DNA from: Conus ventricosus
Lineage: Eukaryota > Mollusca > Gastropoda > Neogastropoda > Conidae
Length of the DNA stretch: 64,000 nucleotides
NCBI GenBank assembly: GCA_018398815.1
Contig: CM031614.1
Coordinates: 46,452,873 to 46,516,872, forward strand
Reading direction: 5' to 3'
A program made the translations under genes and the position numbers. The notes beneath the pieces are model-generated. The model had not been told where the DNA came from. It searched no databases and worked only from the letters and a program-made list of their open reading frames with translations. Below are positions 22,693 through 35,387 of this stretch, one piece after another; position 1 is the stretch's first letter, and every line of letters begins with the position of its first letter.

Positions 22693-23481
22693 GTAAGGAT
22701 TGATGGTTCGAGATTTTAAGCGAAAGATTTTCAGAGATCAGTGCATGCCGTATGGAACACCAAAGGGAATTAGCTGTTGTGTTAATTTGTCACAGTGGGA
22801 CTAGTCTAAAATAATGAAGCAGTTCCATCTTCTCCTGATCAAGGATTTCTCGAACTTTTTCACAGTGCATGGTGCAGTCATTTTTTTTTTTTTTTTTTTT
22901 TACCATGTTTTGCATTGGAACTGAGAATTTGATCGCTTTGGTCAGACGACCCGCAAAGTAAGGTCGCCCTCAGCCTGAAACTGAAAGCCCAACAGATGGG
23001 GAGGTGTGGAGCTGCCTGATAGCGGTACTTTTTGCTTTAAATAAGTTTGGTTTTTAACCTTTAAATAAAGAAATTAATGCCTAATCGAATCATGTTCTTT
23101 CGTGGAATGCATAACCTAAAACATGATGTGTTGTACTTGCAGCAGACATATCCTTACAACTGTTTGTTAAGAGAAGGTTGGTGTAGGTTTTCCTTCTTTC
23201 CCGTCCTAGGAATATTGTATTTTTTATTGATTTTTGGGCCGCGTTCTGCACTAGGATGTGGTGGGATCAGTTAGCTAGTCCTCAAGGGGAAAAGCAGTAA
23301 TCTTCTGATAAAATCCTCGTTAAGTAGGCTGCCATTTTAATACTTCAGTGCCAGTGGTTTTGTTCTTTCCTGCTCTTCACTACATACATCAGTTTTAAAA
23401 CAACCCATTAACTGGCAGTTTGTTGATTGTGGCCCTGTAATGGATGAAGTGCCCTGAAGTCAACCATGGACAGCACATCAG

Positions 23482-23819
23482 AGCTTCCAGTTACTTGCCC
23501 ATTATGAATAGATGGGGTGAGAGGCGTGGAAAATAAAACATTAAAAAAAAGAAAAGTTGTCCATTAAAAACCATACCAGATCGAGGTATGTGTGTAGATA
23601 CTGAGATACTAGATAGGCAGGATTGGAGCCATGGAAAATGAGACATTAAGAGCTTCCAGTAGCTTACTTGCCCATTATGAATAGATGGGGATGAGAGGCG
23701 TGGAAAATAAAACATTAAAAAAAAAAGAAAAGTTGTCCATTAAAATCAGACCAGATCGAGGTATGTGTGCAGATACTGAGATAGGCAGGGATTGGAGCCA
23801 TGGAAAATGAGACATTAAG
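23482..23819. repeat. Tandem duplication, two copies of about 169 bp
   Basis: Copies begin at 23,482 and 23,651 (AGCTTCCAGT). Each contains GCCCATTATGAATAGATGGGG, an A-rich run and GACCAGATCGAGGTATGTGT-type sequence. Small indels separate them. The repeat lies in the putative first intron of nucleobindin. Confidence 0.9.
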
Positions 23820-24534
23820 ACAAAAAATGGAAACAAATAGAGACCAAACTGGCAAAGTCAACCATATGAGCAAGATCAGTCCAGTGGTTTCTAACTTGGT
23901 AGAAGTACTGTTTACGGTTTATCTGTCTCCTGTTCATTGGTCTTACGGGTAGTCATATTGTCTCAAACACTGGTTGTTATCAGTATTAGGTTGTTAATAT
24001 GATGCTCATCAGAGGACTGCACTGCTGCTAAACTCAAGCATAAAGTGTGTTCAGTGCTGCGCATTGAGGTTTAGCATATATCATATGAGCAGTAACTGCT
24101 TTGAAAAGACACTCTTTTATTTTATCATTCTTGTACAGATTGGGATAAACTAAAAGTGAAAGAAGAGTCCAGTTTGTATAGCTTCCTCTAGGATGTTGTG
24201 CATCTAATGACCTATGGTGTTCACACAAAGAAAACAGCTGTCCTCGCCCAGAGATCTTTTGGACCACCTCACATATACTTGGTTTCCAGTGATACTAGTG
24301 AGAAGATGTTAAGATTTTTTTTTTCAGGGATTAAGTAGTTGAATGGAAGAATGGTTCTTTCCATCAGGCACCAGAATGGAACCACTGACTTGGAGTAACG
24401 TAGATCAGTGGATACGTAGAGAAGTATTTCATTATGCTAAAAACTAACAAAAGTCTTTGCAGAACTTTGTAAAAGTACAGAGAGTTTATTGCAAATGTAA
24501 TGTAATTGTATACATTGCATTTGTCTTTACTCTA

Positions 24535-24803
24535 TTCACACACACACACGCAGATGCATGCGGGTCACACACACACGCACGCACGCACGCATGCAATGCA
24601 TGCACATATGGGCACACACAAATACACACAGACACGCACACATGTATACAACACATGCTTACACTTGCACAGGCACGCATACATACACACACACACACAC
24701 GCACGGCACGCACGCACGCACGCACGTGCGCGCGCGCGCGCGCGCTGGCGGCGCGCACGCGCGCATACACACATACACACATACACACATGTACGCATTA
24801 CAT
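24535..24803. repeat. Compound (CA)n/(GCAC)n array
   Basis: CA-, GCAC- and CG-rich simple repeat ending about 75 bp before the signal-peptide exon acceptor, including a CGCGCG run near 24,727-24,745. Confidence 0.92.
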
Positions 24804-24877
24804 GCACAAATGAGTCTGACTCCCATTCTTCAACCCTTCTCCCTTCTCCATCCTTCTCTCTAATTTTTGTCATTAAG

Positions 24878-25068
24878 TGGAAAGGAGCCAACATGAATCA
24901 TGATCATGCCATGTCCAGGCATCAGACAATGGGCTGGAAGGCTGTGCTGTACACGCTGGCTGTGCTGGCTATGATGCTCCTGCTAGTGGGTGGAAAACCT
25001 GTTGCCGACAAACGGGGTCCCCACACCCTGACCCAGTAGAGGCTGGATCAAAGGAGGACGAAGACAGG
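24878..25068 (+). CDS. Nucleobindin exon: signal peptide and N terminus
   Basis: The acceptor is CATTAAG before 24,878, and the first ATG is at 24,893. In-frame Met codons also occur at residues 7 and 13. Residues 13-34 (MGWKAV..VGGK) form a typical secretory signal peptide with a long Ala/Leu/Met core. Next come KPVADKR and a hydrophilic stretch. The ATG frame meets TAG at 25,037-25,039, yet the next frame reads DPVEAGSKEDEDR up to a good donor (AGG|GTAAGG) and joins in phase to the next exon's GTGLEYD. One missing base between about 25,005 and 25,035 (C/G-run rich) would reconcile them. This is probably a consensus error, otherwise a disabling allele. The short acidic linker after the signal is usual for the family. 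Confidence 0.75.
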
Positions 25069-25169
25069 GTAAGGGTCACAAAAGTGTTGCTGTCAGTATC
25101 AGAGTTTTCAGACTGAGGATGTGATGATGCCAGAGCAAAGTCACAGCATTGTCTGTGTCACTACAGTAT

Positions 25170-25710
25170 GGGGTATGGTCAAGGTGAAATCAGGGCAAGG
25201 CATATGAAAGTGATAGGATAGAGTCAAGAGAAGTTTAGGCCTAGGAATACTGTTATGGATAGGATAAGGTTAAAATGAAGTCAGGCTAGGGTCAAAACTG
25301 GTATGGGTGAGATTAAGATGTCGGGTGGGTCAAAACATTGTTAGGGTATGTCAAGATGATGTCGGGCAAGAGTCTTAACAGTGTTAAGTTCAAGATGAAG
25401 TCAGGGTAGGTATCAAAACAGTGTTAGGAAAGTTCAAGTTTAATCAGGGCAAGTTAGGGAAGATCAAGATGAAGTCAAAGCAAGGGTCAAAACGTGTAAG
25501 GGTGAGGTCACTTAGATAAAGTGAGGGCAAGGGTCAAGCATCAGGTCTGGGGTTGTAACAAAATGTTGCTGTTTAGTGTTATACTTAACATGAGGTCAAG
25601 ATTGAGTCAGAGCAAGAGTCATAATATTGCCACTATTATGCAGAATTCAAGATGAAATCAGGGTAAGGCTCAGTTATAAAGTTAGGGTAAGATCACAGGG
25701 AAATCGGGTC
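25170..25710. repeat. Degenerate minisatellite, about 40-60 bp
   Basis: Repeated phrases such as TCAAGATGAAGTCAGGG and CAAGGGTCAAAACAGTGTTA occur about ten times with variable spacing. The repeat is old and strongly diverged. Confidence 0.7.
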
Positions 25711-28700
25711 AACAGGTCTCCATCTTGTTTGTTGATGAAGAGGGTAGCTTCACCCTGTTCTGTCTAAGGTTAAACAGTTTCTTCTTCATATTCAACAGTA
25801 AAAAGACAAAACAGTGAATATGCAGTGAAATGAAAGAGTAATATCCTGAAGTAAATGACATTTGTTTTTTCAAGAATTACCATGATGCATTCAGATTATG
25901 TGTGTGTGTTTGTGCATGCATATTTTTGGATGTTAGTTTGTGCATGTATGTGTATTTGTGTGTATTGTGTGTGTGTTTTGTGTGTGTGCGTGCACGCGCA
26001 TGTGTGTGTGTGTGTGTGTGTATTGTGTGAGACAGACAGACAGAGAATGAATTATATGTAGCACGAAATGATGTATGTATACATCCTTGTTACTCTGCAT
26101 GCATCTGCAAGTCATATTTATAATGCTGATCTCAGCCAGGGACGCTTAGAGTTTTGACGAAGGTGAGATATATGTCCTGTTTGATAATCATTACTTTGTC
26201 ATTTCATTCCATTGGGGTACCTACTGCATACCGGTTGTTTTTATGCTAATGAACATCCCACTTTACATCACTTTCATTTGTTGGTTGTTAAGTCTCTTTC
26301 AGGCAAATCCACATATCACGTGCTGAAAAGATATTTTGTTGCAGTGGTTCTAGATACATCTGGCATATACACAGTCTTGTATGTAGGACAGTGATTGTAT
26401 TGGTTTGTGCGTTCTGGTTTGCAGTGCAGGTATTGCGTTTCAGTGCTGTATACAGCATGTTTCATTTGCTCATGTGCAGTGAAACCTCTCATTGAAGACC
26501 GTGTGACAAAGTCTTTTCCTTTTAAAGACTTGCTGTACCTGAACATATTGTTTTCTTAGCCTGTGCAGTTGACCTCTCTGCAAAGACTGGCAACATTTGA
26601 ACATTCACTCTTTGTAGAGAGTGGTTTCTACAGGGAGACAGACTACCTGGCTGTTCACAAAACATGAAAATGCTAGAACTTACCATCATGTGATATTCAT
26701 GATGATTGATGGAAGAACAATTTAATCCCCACTCGGATCTTCCCTTACAAGGCTCAGATATCATTCTGCATGCAATGAAAGCTCAAATACCTTATACAAG
26801 AAAGAAAGTTTTTGTTTTGTCTTAAGAAATCACATTCGCACAGAAAACCAAAGAAGTGGCCCAGTGACTGTTGAATATGAAATGAAAGTCGAGGGAATTT
26901 CAAGTTGATTCAAGCATTTGGTTTTAAAATGATGATGTTGGCAATTTTTGCAACAATTTGGTAATAAAAATAGTTGCGATCATGAATAGGTTGGCCACTA
27001 GTCAGGAAAAGGTTTCCATGACAGTGTAAATGTAAGTAAAATAATTTGTCAGAGTTTTTTTGGTTTTTGTGGGGGAGGGAGTCATCAGACAGAGAGCCTC
27101 AGTGGAAGTTCCACTGCACTTGATTTTTGACTCGGTAAACTCACTTTGTGAGAGTTTCTGGAAATTGTTTTTCAAAAGTTTTACTTCAGTACAATTATAG
27201 GTAACATTCACTGATTCAGGAAAATGAAATCGTGCATCATGTCAGCATAGTCTTTGGATATGCCATCTTCTCTCTTCACACCTCCTCCCTCCCTCCCTCC
27301 TCTCCTCTCCCTTTTCTTTCCTTTGTTTTTTTTTTTGTTTTGTTATTGTTTTGAAAGTATTGTGGCTGTTGGTGACAACATTTCCTATCCTCTGGCTATG
27401 TTTTTATCCCTGTTTAGAGGCAATCAAAGAAATGTGTGTAGATTTCGTCCATGTGTGAAGATTTTCAGGTCTGTTCCTGCTCCGTGGGGATTGGGTTCTT
27501 TGCCCATCTTTTCACAATGTTTAAAATCTACTGCATTGAAGTCTCAGTGAGCAGTCCGAGACTGCAGTAAAAGCTGTGTGAGACATGTGCTGCACCATTT
27601 AAGTTTGTGCCTGGTTTCAAGCATATTTACAAAATAACTGGATGTCATCCAATAATCACATGTTTGTTTGGTAAGCTTTGAATTGTGAGGTTTCCCCCCT
27701 CCCCTCCTCTCCCCCCACCCACCCCCCACCATTGTTCACCACTCCCACTAGTCAGCTACCACTTTCTTCCATTTGGTTTCTATTCGGTTCTTTCTGATCC
27801 AGCAAGTTAGTTTTACACTTGCGATTACTGCCATCCCAGCTCACACATCCGTCCATCCCCATTACCTTGTTTTACCCCCACCCACATCCCCTTGCCATAT
27901 ACACTCCCCTTCCCCCCTCCATTACTTGGCTTTAGACAGCATTTATTTAGTGTGTTTTTTTCTCTATAGTGATGGTGGAGGGGAGTGACTGATAGTGAAA
28001 AATGCATTTTGCAAATAAGTTAAGAGATGACAATTTGGGCACGCTACAATGATAAACAATGAATGATCTTTGGGATGGTTGTGCAATAAAACATAAGAAC
28101 TGTCATACTTTTAAGTGATATTATTGATTAGTCCAGAGCACCTCAGTGAAGAAATTCCAAGAAGACAAACGTGAATGTTGTATGTTAATGAGCCAGAGTC
28201 AAACAGCATTAAAAGGAGTGTTTACTAAATGTATGCTGGTGTGCTCTTATTGTAATTACATACGCTTCTGCATTTTGTGTACATTCACATGCATATGCTT
28301 ACATGCTGAAACAGATAACATAATAAATAGCATGTGCATACCTTTGCACAAACACATACATGCATCTACAAATGCCCTACTTTATGTACATGCTGGTCTG
28401 TGTTACTAGATATTTTCAAAGAAGTGTATAAAGCCAGTGTGTCCTAGATTATTGTTTGATGAATTTGAAGAGGAAAAAAGTGACCTTGGTTTGTTGACTG
28501 TTTTATATGTTACGAAGAGATAAGAGAGACAACAGGTGTTCTTCAGCCAGATAGGTATGTTCTGTCTTATTAAAAAAAGTTGAACAAGCGAGGATCTTCT
28601 GCGTGCTTACGTTTATATACAGTTATATGTATTATTGTAATCTTTAATTTGAGTACCGTTTGCTTCTGTGTGTCTGTGTGTGTATGCGTGTATGTGCATG

Positions 28701-29731
28701 CACATGCAGGTGCATGTGTGTGTATGTGTGTGCATATATGTGTGATGTGTGTGTGTGACCTGAGTGAAAATTGTAATCTTTCCAGTCTTTCTAACATTGT
28801 GAAAATGGTATGGATCAGACATCTCACATTAGAGAATGAAAAAGAAAAGACAAAACCCCGCTGATCAGACGCCATGTAGGCTGAAGGCTGTGACAGGATA
28901 ATCTCAAACAGCTGTACTATCTGTCTGTCTGTGCTGTAGTTAGCTGTAACCTGATGCAGGGTCTAAGCTGACTTAGGGCAGTTTCAGTACTGTAGATCAC
29001 AGTGAGATCATTATGGATCTGGCATACACCATAATGTTGATCGTTTCATGGATGAGCACAGCTCAATCTGTGAGAAACCTCTTAGTACCTGTGTTTGAAG
29101 GCTCAGTGTAGATGCTACATGTGTGCACAAGCTCAGAGATGCTGCTTAAGATTGGTGGCTCTTTCTTGTGGGAAGAAGAAGAAAGTACATCACACATTTT
29201 TAACAATGCTCATTTTGCTTCATTTTACGCAAATGAGTAAGAATGCTGCTTCAGAAATGATAAAGTTAGAAGTATTTGAAGAAAACGACTGTAAAAATCA
29301 AATTTATGAAAATGGTGGAATTCCAGAACAGTGAAAGGGCTAACAATTTGTGGAAAATGTCTATTTATTGACAGTATTTGCAGTCAAAGATGACTGTTTG
29401 CATGTCATTTAAGTTTGCGTAATTGAAAGTTAGCATTGTTGCATGGAAAGCAAAAGCTTATGGTTAATAGGATGTAAAGCAATGATAAGATAATCTTAAA
29501 ATAATGGTGATGGTGATGATTGTGGAGTTTGTTATTTGCAGAGTTTGTTTAAGCATTTAGATCCACCTGCATTCAAAAGAAATACAGGCAGCTGTGCTTT
29601 TAACACAGTTACAGATGTTCAGAGGAATAAAACATATATGCCAGCTTGTTAAGCAAATTATACCATGGACCTAAGTGGGATTTGTATATATTCTGACAGG
29701 CTTGTCAAGATAACCATCCATTTAATCCTGA

Positions 29732-29759
<28 letters not shown>
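29732..29759. repeat. Poly(C) tract
   Basis: 28 consecutive C in the large nucleobindin intron. Confidence 0.85.
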
Positions 29760-29762
<3 letters not shown>

Positions 29763-30937
29763 CCCTTTGAAAAATAAGTCAGTCAGCCAACATTTTTATG
29801 CAGTTATAATATTTCCTGATGGATCTTTTGAGAGAGAGAGAGAGTGGTGTGTGTGTGTGTGGGTGTGTGTGTGTGTGGGGTGTGTGTGTGGAAAGGGGGG
29901 TGGGGGGGCACATGTGCATGCAGTGTGCATGCATGAGTACCCTTGTGTGCATGTGTGTTGGTCGATAAGCACATGATGTGTCACTGTCAGAGTGCGTAGA
30001 ATCGGTGCATATCCCATGTTAGTAGTGTCACATTGTATGTATGTGATTCATACATTTGTCACACAGGTATCATGTACACAAACAACTCAAGCTTTGTTTA
30101 TTTTGTATTCAGTACCTAGTGGTAGTCATGGAATGTTGAGCTGTGTCGAGCATGTGCTGGCTTGAATCTGAGACACACAAGAATGTGCAGTCAGACTCAT
30201 CCCCAGTCATTCCTAATGAACCTGTCCCACCCAAATTGATAACCTTCCTCTTCCAACATTCCATCACCACAGCAAGGACTGAGAGTTTTGGCACCCAAGA
30301 AGTCGTTACCAGATTATGACAAAGTAGAGGAGGAGGAGGAGAAGAAGACGAGGACGAAGAACAAGCGGTAAACATACAAGGATGTGGGTGGCTTGCCTTG
30401 GACAAGGACTGAAAGGGAGACACCCTGTAACACGCACTGACCCTGTTTCCCACTTGAGGGCTTGAAAAACCCATTGGGATTGTTGATGTGATGTCCATCT
30501 GGGCTGTGTGCCTTTGCAGTGGTCTGATGGGAGAGGGTTGTGTGCACACTTGTCTTAACAATGTTATAGGAACATGCATTAAGTCCAGACATGTGGGAAA
30601 CATTTTTTTGCTGCTTGCTGAGGCCATATTCTGTTTTGCTGCAATTCAGTTATGTTGCAAACCATATACATGTATGGTCTACATTTACATATTAGCATGA
30701 GTAGCAGGATGAAGACAAGAAAAAATGGAAATTGAAATGTCTATTAGCATAACATCCAAACGTCGCCCTTCAAACATTATTAAACACCCACATGTCAACA
30801 GCCAGGCAAACGTACAACACAACAGACACATTGTACAAATATGCACCAAGGCTATACATTTCTGAATAGTTTTTAGTTGTCCAAGTGACAAGGAGACCAA
30901 AAAATCAACTTGTCAACCCAGATTTGTTCTTATGCTT

Positions 30938-31035
30938 TGGGCATAAACAGAACTGTGAAAGTGGGCATAATCAGAACTGTGAAAGTGAGCATAAACAGAA
31001 CTGTGAAAGTGGGCATAATCAGAACTGTGAAAGTC
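30938..31035. repeat. 24-bp tandem repeat, four copies
   Basis: GGGCATAA(A/T)CAGAACTGTGAAAGT repeated four times, with alternating A/T at one position. Confidence 0.92.
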
Positions 31036-31344
31036 TGTTAAAACACCTCTGCACTTCTGCCTGAGAGGTGAAAATTAAGGTTGTTGATGCATTGTTTCTG
31101 TGTTATGAAGCATCATGTGTGCAAACTGCTGATGCATTTTGTTTAGAGCATAACATGATATTCTGCTGCCAATCAACAAACAAACAAACAAATTTGGGGG
31201 AGGAGGGGGAGGTAAATGTCTGTTAATCTACATTCTATGGACAGTCAAACAATTGGTGCCCAACAGACAAGCAAAATGAAATTTCTACTTCGTCTGTCTG
31301 AAGGTTTAGCTTTCCCGGTGGGTGTTTTGAGTTCCTGTGCATGC

Positions 31345-31347
31345 ACA

Positions 31348-31421
<74 letters not shown>
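31345..31421. repeat. (CA)n microsatellite
   Basis: About 37 CA dinucleotides after a short ACACAA lead-in. Confidence 0.95.
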
Positions 31422-31422
<1 letters not shown>

Positions 31423-32050
31423 CTATTGTTATTGTTCCTCTGCATTCTTATGCAAGAAATAGAAGGTGGAAAAATATCAAGGGCATACAGAATGCACTGG
31501 GCTTTTTTGGATAAATTTTGATACCATGCATTTGAGGGAAGTCTTTGCCAATGATGTGAGTACTGTGTGGACATTTTTTTATCAACAATAACTGCCATTT
31601 CTAACAGCAAGTTGCCTTCAGCACAGTAGACGGTTTTGTTTGTTTATTTTGTTTTTTTGAGGGGGAGGAGGGATAGGAGAGAAAAGAGGAGGAAATAAGT
31701 GAAACAAATAAAAGGCTCAAGTTTCATGCTGATGTACTTTACCGTGAACACTTTAAGAACTGTTTTGTCACTCTGATCATGCTGATAACCACCAGGGTCA
31801 TTGAAACTGCACTGTCTTGCTTAATTAACAGATTTGTGATGGGAGTTTGCTGTAAAGATTAAACATGAAACCACTTGTCGATTTTTAAAAAAAAAGTTTC
31901 ACCAGGTTTGGTGCGAGTGGCAACTTGTGTGTTCTCAACACTTTTGGCACACAGTAATGCTATGAAAGGACATTCATGTCCACATCTGCTTCTTGTTGAC
32001 ATTGCACATACTTACATTTTGAGTCATGGATGGTAGATACATCTAAAAAA

Positions 32051-32184
32051 ACAATCATGAAATCACCAAACATATTCATGATTGCTTTATTCTCTGTAAA
32101 CAATCTTGAAATCACCAAATATATTCATGATTGTTTTATTCTCTGTAAACAATCATGAAATCACCAAACATATTCATGATTGCT
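32051..32184. repeat. 49-bp tandem repeat with internal inverted repeat
   Basis: Copies start near 32,051, 32,100 and 32,149; the third is partial. Each contains CAATCATGAA and TTCATGATTG, which are reverse complements separated by about ten bases, so each unit can form a small hairpin. Confidence 0.9.
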
Positions 32185-33164
32185 TTATGTTCAGTGTTTG
32201 CAGTAAATCTTCAGAAAGTTTGTGTGTGCATGTGTGTGTGAGCGTGCGTGCGTGTGCATGTTGTTGTAGTTGTTTTTCTTGTCAGCAGTGATGGTGGTGC
32301 TAATTTGGCTTTGTGTGGATATGGAACCTTACAGAATAATTTTTTTGCTTTCCTTCACAAAAAAATTTCTCCCTGAACTAATTCAGTCATTGTAGGAATT
32401 CTGTTAGCATACCACGTTCAAATACCTACATTAACACAATTCATTGCTGTGCTGAGGTTCCTGTTGGTAGTGAGTGCATGATAAATTCACATATTTGGTG
32501 TGTTCTGTTCTGTTAAATGAAAATGCTGTCTTTTTGTTGTTTTGTTGTTTTTTTGCTTGCTTTTTTTTGCTGTTTGTTTGTTTTTAACATTTTGAAAAGA
32601 AGAAAAAAAAGTTAAACCTTGGCTTAACATGGGAAGTTGTTGCTGCTGCTGGTTTTTTAATTTTTTTTTTATTATAAAATCAATGAGAGAAGGAATAAGG
32701 TAGGGGAGGAGAATTGTAAGGTTGGAAGAGAAGGAGGTGCGTTGGGGAAAAATGAAGAAGAAATGAGAGAAACAAAATTAAACTCTTTAGTTACATACTG
32801 ATGAATGTTCTGTGTCTGCCTGTGAACTGTTTGGAATCTAGCTGTGCTAGAACTCGTAGTAGCGTTTGTGTGTAGGTGTGGGTGTGTGTGTCCCTGTCCC
32901 TAATCTGGTTGGTTGGTGGCCTATCCATGATATGTAATGGCCACCAACCCAAATGACAACAATTATAGTGTTCAGTTGATGTAATGACTATGTGGCATTA
33001 CTACAGATTGAATTGTCTGTTGTGTCTATCTGATGCCAGTCAGGACACTGTATGTTAGAACACACAAAAACACACACACACACAGCACACGCACACAGCA
33101 CACACCACACACACACCACACACACACACAAAATAGTAACTGCTGAGATCCAAAGCAGAGCATC

Positions 33165-33226
<62 letters not shown>

Positions 33227-33264
33227 GTGTGTGCATGCACCATGTGTGTGTGTGTGTGTGTTAA

Positions 33265-33491
33265 AGAGAGAGAGTGTGTGTATTAGCAAATATTTCATGT
33301 TTGTATCAATACATTTTTATTCACAAAACATATACATGTATTAACAATAAAGTTTTAAAACGGAACACATTTTTTTATACTAAGCATAAGAATGAAATGA
33401 TAATGTAAAGAATGGAGTAATGATGTGATTCTGTGATATCTGTACAGGGTGGCTTTGTGTTTTAGATTACAGTATCTATACAATGTAGCTG

Positions 33492-33525
<34 letters not shown>

Positions 33526-33679
33526 GTGAGAGAAAGAGAGAGAGAGAGAGTGTGTGTGTATTAGCAATAATATTTCATGTTTGTATTTATAACATTTTTA
33601 TTCATAAAAGATATACAAGTATTAAATTTGAAGTTTTAGATTACAGTATCTATACAATGTAGCTGTAGGTGTGTGTGTG

Positions 33680-33723
<44 letters not shown>

Positions 33724-33725
33724 AC
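33265..33725. repeat. Interleaved duplicated blocks with TG tracts
   Basis: A block containing GTATTAGCAA..ATATTTCATGTTTGTAT occurs near 33,275 and 33,555. A block containing TTACAGTATCTATACAATG occurs near 33,466 and 33,638. Each is associated with a TG microsatellite, suggesting expansion-linked duplication. Confidence 0.8.
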
Positions 33726-33831
33726 ATGCGTGCATGTGTGCAAAGCAATGTGTGCTGCTTCTGTGATACAACTGTGAGTGACAGTATAAGTATTGCATGA
33801 ATGTATCATTTTACAAATACTTGGTGTGCAA

Positions 33832-34085
33832 GAAAAGAAAGTGAATGTTTAACTTAAACGTTGCATAAGATATTAATGTGTCCTCTTTGTCTATCACCAG
33901 AAAAGAAAGTGAATGTTTAACTTAAACATTGCACAAGATATTAATGTGTCCTTTGTTATCACCAAAAGAAAATGTTCGACTTAAACATTGCACAAATATT
34001 AATGTGTCCTCTTTGTTTATCACAGAAAAGAAAAATGTTCGACTTAAACATTGCACAAGATATTAATGTGTCCTCTTTGTCTATT
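33832..34085. repeat. Tandem repeat of about 65 bp, four copies
   Basis: Four copies share AAAATGTT..ACTTAAACATTGCAC and ATTAATGTGTCCT. They lie about 230 bp upstream of the next nucleobindin coding exon. Confidence 0.9.
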
Positions 34086-34317
34086 GTCCCCTCCACCAAC
34101 ACCATTCCACTCCCTTCTGTGTTACCTAATTTTGTTTTCTTTTTCTTCTTGTTTTCCCAAACATCAGCCATGATTGCAATGATGTGAATCAATATCTTTG
34201 TCCTTTTTTTTTTCTTTCTTTAAAATGTGCTACTTGATTGAAATAAACATTAGGGGGGAGGGGGAAAAAACAATGGCGGTATTTATGTTCCAGTGTGTTA
34301 CTGTTGTGTTTTTGCAG

Positions 34318-34425
34318 GGTACTGGTTTGGAGTATGATGCCTATCTGCGACAGATTGTAGAAGCCCTTGAGTCTGATGAAGCGTTCCGCAAAAAACTGGA
34401 AGAAGCCAATGTATCTGACATCAAG
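34318..34425 (+). CDS. Nucleobindin exon: nesfatin-like core
   Basis: Acceptor TTTTTGCAG before 34,318; donor AAG|GTCAGT after 34,425. It is 36 codons, phase 0 at both ends, running from GTGLEYDAYLRQI to EEANVSDIK. The TGL-Y-(D)-YL-Q-(I/V) and E.D..F..KL..A signatures match the most conserved N-terminal segment of nucleobindins, which in vertebrate NUCB2 is the active core of nesfatin-1. It is predicted to be amphipathic helix. No oddities; this exon lies in clean sequence. Confidence 0.95.
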
Positions 34426-34774
34426 GTCAGTCACAAATTAACATGCCAAAAGATTTAAAGATTTATACTCGCTCACACATGCACACATGCGTGCACACAC
34501 AGATGTGTGTGTGTGTGTACTTTTTTTCCAAGTACTTTGAATGATTTAAAGAGAAATTTATTTGAGTAATAACATTATACAATTCAGCAGAGCAACAATA
34601 GAGCAGAGCAAAGCTTATCCACATGCAGCAAACCATCATAATTTTACTTGTATGTTATTTTCACTGTTTTTTTGTTGTTGTTGTTTATTGGTATGAGAGA
34701 CACATAATGTGACTACAATTTGAATTTATGTTCATTTGAGCCTTTCTACCTTTTTCCCAACACATTTACTCACA

Positions 34775-34790
34775 CACACTCACACTCACA

Positions 34791-34826
<36 letters not shown>

Positions 34827-35120
34827 TGCATGCATGCACGCATGAAAGGGTGCTCACGTGCTTGCACCTTTGCTAGCACACATGCGCATGCATGCACGCG
34901 GGCACACATATACACACACACACACACACATACGCACACAAGCCCCCCCTCCCCCCCACAGACACACACACACGTACTCTCTCTCCTCCTCTCTCTCTCT
35001 CTCTCTCTCTCTCCTCCTCTCTCTCTCTCCTCCTTCCCTCCTCTCTCCTCTCCTCTCTTCTCACACACACACACGCACTCACTGACTCAGTCACTCACTC
35101 ACTCACTAACACCTACACAT
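34775..35120. repeat. Compound CA/CT-rich simple repeats
   Basis: CA runs, C-rich segments and a long CT tract (about 34,980-35,060) occupy most of the intron between two nucleobindin exons. Confidence 0.9.
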
Positions 35121-35260
35121 ACACACATACATAAACACACATGCAAACATCTCCACTTACTGTCTTTCACTCACATAGTTCTTCCTCTTTGAACCCAAAT
35201 AATGATACCAATGATCATTATCATAGAGACGGCCATAACATTGACCATAGCTGTGAACAG

Positions 35261-35387
35261 AGCGGAGCCATTGCCACGCATCTCGAGATGGTCAACCACT
35301 CCATACGCAACCGCCTGGATGAGATCAAACGCATGGAGGTGCGTCGTCTCCAGGAACTGGCCCTCATTAGGATGAAGTCTATGTCGG
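35261..35387 (+). CDS. Nucleobindin exon: dibasic-site helix
   Basis: Acceptor GTGAACAG before 35,261, phase 0. The exon reads SGAIATHLEMVNHSIR and then NRLDEIKRMEVRRLQEL to MKSMSG, which aligns residue for residue (43 positions) with the family's segment after DIK. The Lys-Arg in LDEIKRMEV sits where prohormone convertases are thought to cut NUCB2 to release nesfatin-1. I prefer the donor at 35,388 (GGGTACGC), which gives the family's exact length. A stronger-looking donor at 35,424 (GAG|GTAAAT) would add 12 unrelated residues in the same phase. The following exon (family LLKQ region) was not found downstream. Confidence 0.92.

Larger units (their letters stand above)
25069..34317. other. 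Large nucleobindin intron
   Basis: No exon recognised in 9.2 kb. It contains a degenerate GTCAAGATGAAGTCAGGG-type minisatellite (about 25,170-25,710), TG/CA arrays (25.9-26.0, 28.7, 29.8, 31.3, 33.1-33.7 kb), a 28-nt poly(C) at 29,732-29,759 and several short tandem repeats listed separately. Confidence 0.6.
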
